A stretch of DNA of 64,000 nt, taken from positions 1 to 64,000 of the forward strand of contig NZ_JAABNR010000015.1 in assembly GCF_009925085.1 (NCBI RefSeq), given 5' to 3'. Below the pieces are notes generated by a model, which was given only the letters and a program-made list of their open reading frames with translations, did not search any database and was not told the DNA's origin. This stretch comes from Stagnihabitans tardus (GTDB lineage Bacteria > Pseudomonadota > Alphaproteobacteria > Rhodobacterales > Rhodobacteraceae). Numbering within the stretch: the first letter of the stretch is position 1; the number at the start of each line of letters is the position of its first letter. Shown piece by piece: positions 62,449-64,000 of the stretch. The translations under genes were made by a program, and so were the position numbers.

Positions 62449-64000
62449 TTACTGCGGCCGCATGTCTGCCTTGGAGATGCCCGCGACCTTGACGGGCTTC
62501 TTCATCGCGTCGCGGCGGAAGGGCTCGCCGAGCTCCTGGTTGATCAGGGCCTCGATCAGGGTCGTCTTGCCGGCCTTTTGGTCGATGATGGCCTGGCGCA
62601 GCGCCTGTTCCAGCTCGTCCATGGTGCGGGCGACGACGCCTTGCAGCCCGCAGGCGCGTGCGATGCCGGCGTAAGAGACCTGCTCGGAGAGTTCCGTGCC
62701 GACGAAATTGTCATCGAACCAGAGGGTGGAGTTGCGCTTTTCGGCACCCCATTGGTAGTTGCGGAAGACGACTTGCGTGATGGCGGGCCATTCGGGGCGA
62801 CCCAAGGCCGTCAGTTCGGTGACCGCGATACCGAAAGCGCCGTCGCCGGAGAAGCCCACGACGGGCGTATCCGGGCAGGCGATCTTGGCGCCGATCACCG
62901 AGGGCAGGCCATAGCCGCAAGGCCCGAATAGCCCCGGCGCCAGGTATTTCCGCCCCGCCTCGAAGGTCGGATAGGCGTTCCCGATGGCGCAGTTGTTGCC
63001 GATGTCGGAGGAGATGATCGCCTCTTTCGGCAGGGCATTGGTGATGGCGCGCCAGGCCATGCGGGGCGACATCCAGTCGGGCTTGGCGGCGCGGGCGCGC
63101 TGGTTCCAGGTCGTGCCGGGATCGTCCTGCTCGTGATCCATGCTCGCCAGCGCCTGGGCCCAGGCGGATTTCGTCTGGCCGATCAGGGCGCGGCGTCCCG
63201 CACGGTCATGGTCGCCCGCCTGGTCGCCCAGACGTGCGAGGATCCCTTCCGCCACCTGTTTCGCATCGCCGACGATGCCCACGGTGACCTTCTTGGTCAG
63301 GCCGATGCGGGAGGGGTTGATATCGACCTGGATGATGGCCGCGTCCTTGGGCCAATAGTCCAGCCCATAGCCCGGCAGGGTGGAAAACGGGTTCAACCGG
63401 GTGCCGAGGCACAGCACCACATCGGCCTTCTGGATCAGCTCCATCCCTGCCTTGTTGCCGTTATAGCCCAGGGGGCCCGCGAAGAGGGGATGGGACCCGG
63501 GGAAGGCGTCGTTGTGCTGGTAGCCGACGCAGACCGGGGCATCGAGCCTTTCGGCCAGCGCCATCGAGGCCGGGATGGCGCCCGCCAGAACCACGCCCGC
63601 GCCGTTCAGGATCACGGGGAACTTGGCTTTCGACAGGAGGTCGGCGGCCTCTTGCAGGGCGGCGGCGCCGCCCGAGGGGCGCTCGAACTCGACGATGCGG
63701 GGCAGGTCGATGTCGATGACTTGCGTGAAGAAATCGCGGGGGACGTTGATCTGGGCGGGCGCAGACATGCGCTTGGCGTTCAGGATGACGCGGTTGAGGA
63801 CCTCGGCCATGCGCGAGGCATCGCGGACCTCTTCCTGGTAGCAGACCATGTCTTCAAACAGCTTCATCTGCTCGACTTCCTGGAAGCCGCCCTGGCCGAT
63901 GGTCTTGTTGGCGGCCTGGGGCGTCACCAGCAAGAGCGGCGTGTGGTTCCAATAGGCGGTCTTGACGGCGGTGACGAAGTTGGTGATGCCGGGGCCGTTC
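62449..64000 (-). CDS. xsc: Sulfoacetaldehyde acetyltransferase, N-terminal part beyond the window
   Basis: The visible 517 residues are the C-terminal nearly nine-tenths of Xsc, a ThDP enzyme that splits sulfoacetaldehyde with phosphate into acetyl phosphate and sulfite. NGPGITNFVTAVKTAYWNH opens the visible part. The ThDP-binding motif begins at GDGAFGIAVTEL and continues to NYQWGAEKRNS. The ending FRRDAMKKPVKVAGISKADMRPQ is distinctive for Xsc rather than acetolactate synthase. It is the key step in taurine, isethionate and sulfoacetate breakdown. Upstream partners, if any, lie outside the window. Confidence 0.93.
   Translation of the reverse strand, partial: NGPGITNFVTAVKTAYWNHTPLLLVTPQAANKTIGQGGFQEVEQMKLFEDMVCYQEEVRDASRMAEVLNRVILNAKRMSAPAQINVPRDFFTQVIDIDLPRIVEFERPSGGAAALQEAADLLSKAKFPVILNGAGVVLAGAIPASMALAERLDAPVCVGYQHNDAFPGSHPLFAGPLGYNGNKAGMELIQKADVVLCLGTRLNPFSTLPGYGLDYWPKDAAIIQVDINPSRIGLTKKVTVGIVGDAKQVAEGILARLGDQAGDHDRAGRRALIGQTKSAWAQALASMDHEQDDPGTTWNQRARAAKPDWMSPRMAWRAITNALPKEAIISSDIGNNCAIGNAYPTFEAGRKYLAPGLFGPCGYGLPSVIGAKIACPDTPVVGFSGDGAFGIAVTELTALGRPEWPAITQVVFRNYQWGAEKRNSTLWFDDNFVGTELSEQVSYAGIARACGLQGVVARTMDELEQALRQAIIDQKAGKTTLIEALINQELGEPFRRDAMKKPVKVAGISKADMRPQ

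Overview
The window is a 64 kb chromosomal segment of a GC-rich alphaproteobacterium, most likely of the Rhodobacter/Paracoccus group (Rhodobacterales). The basis is gene content and order: xsc with a TauE-like exporter, FolE2 next to MetZ, a SAM-II riboswitch ahead of metZ, a small gene between glyQ and glyS, and an MHS-type carrier beside acs. It also rests on dense GC-rich intergenic hairpins and many GTG/TTG starts. No rRNA, tRNA, CRISPR array, insertion sequence or prophage was seen. Nearly everything looks like core chromosome; the novelty is in the intergenic DNA and in a few odd proteins.

Layout. 0-3.4 kb: Fe-S carrier (ErpA/IscA type), an unrecognised protein, exonuclease III and a FAD amine oxidase, the last three overlapping by ATGA. 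3.7-10.4 kb: an Rrf2 regulator divergent from a 1,993-residue RTX-repeat protein with two halves built of different modules. 10.7-18.3 kb: a sugar-uptake divergon (ribokinase, RbsD/FucU mutarotase, SGNH hydrolase and ABC ATPase one way; binding protein, two permeases and a second RbsD/FucU the other). 18.4-20.5 kb: two overlapping Lrp/AsnC regulators divergent from ilvC. 20.6-23 kb: a gene that lost its stop codon and a secreted SPOR/peptidoglycan-binding pseudoprotease. 23.2-27 kb: glyQ, a small membrane-anchored gene and glyS. 27.2-34.1 kb: a PPDK-like enzyme, a cell-wall hydrolase, then folB-folP-glmM. 34.3-40.7 kb (minus strand): folE2, metZ under a SAM-II riboswitch, a membrane protein, yciB, a DMT exporter, ftsY and trxC. 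40.8-49.8 kb: a GH3 glycosidase, alaX, a large MscS channel, cysK, cytidine deaminase, rplY and pth. 50.3-56 kb: ycjF, a GNAT gene and ycjX, then truA and a SulP transporter. 56.3-64 kb: acs and an MFS carrier facing ackA, tauE-like and xsc.

The last block forms a plausible C2/sulfonate module. Xsc makes acetyl phosphate and sulfite, AckA turns acetyl phosphate into acetate plus ATP, the TauE-like protein may export sulfite, and Acs makes acetyl-CoA from acetate.

The strongest unexplained signal is a dispersed composite intergenic element, about 50-60 bp, seen about 18 times on both strands. Full copies consist of a GC-rich hairpin whose arms vary with compensation, then a GGACCCCCGTGG-like linker, then a tail starting GATATTTG and ending GATGAAAG (or variants). 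Other repeats are a 107-bp tandem array after pth, paired CAGTCGGCAGGGC boxes at two gene ends, and two palindrome families.
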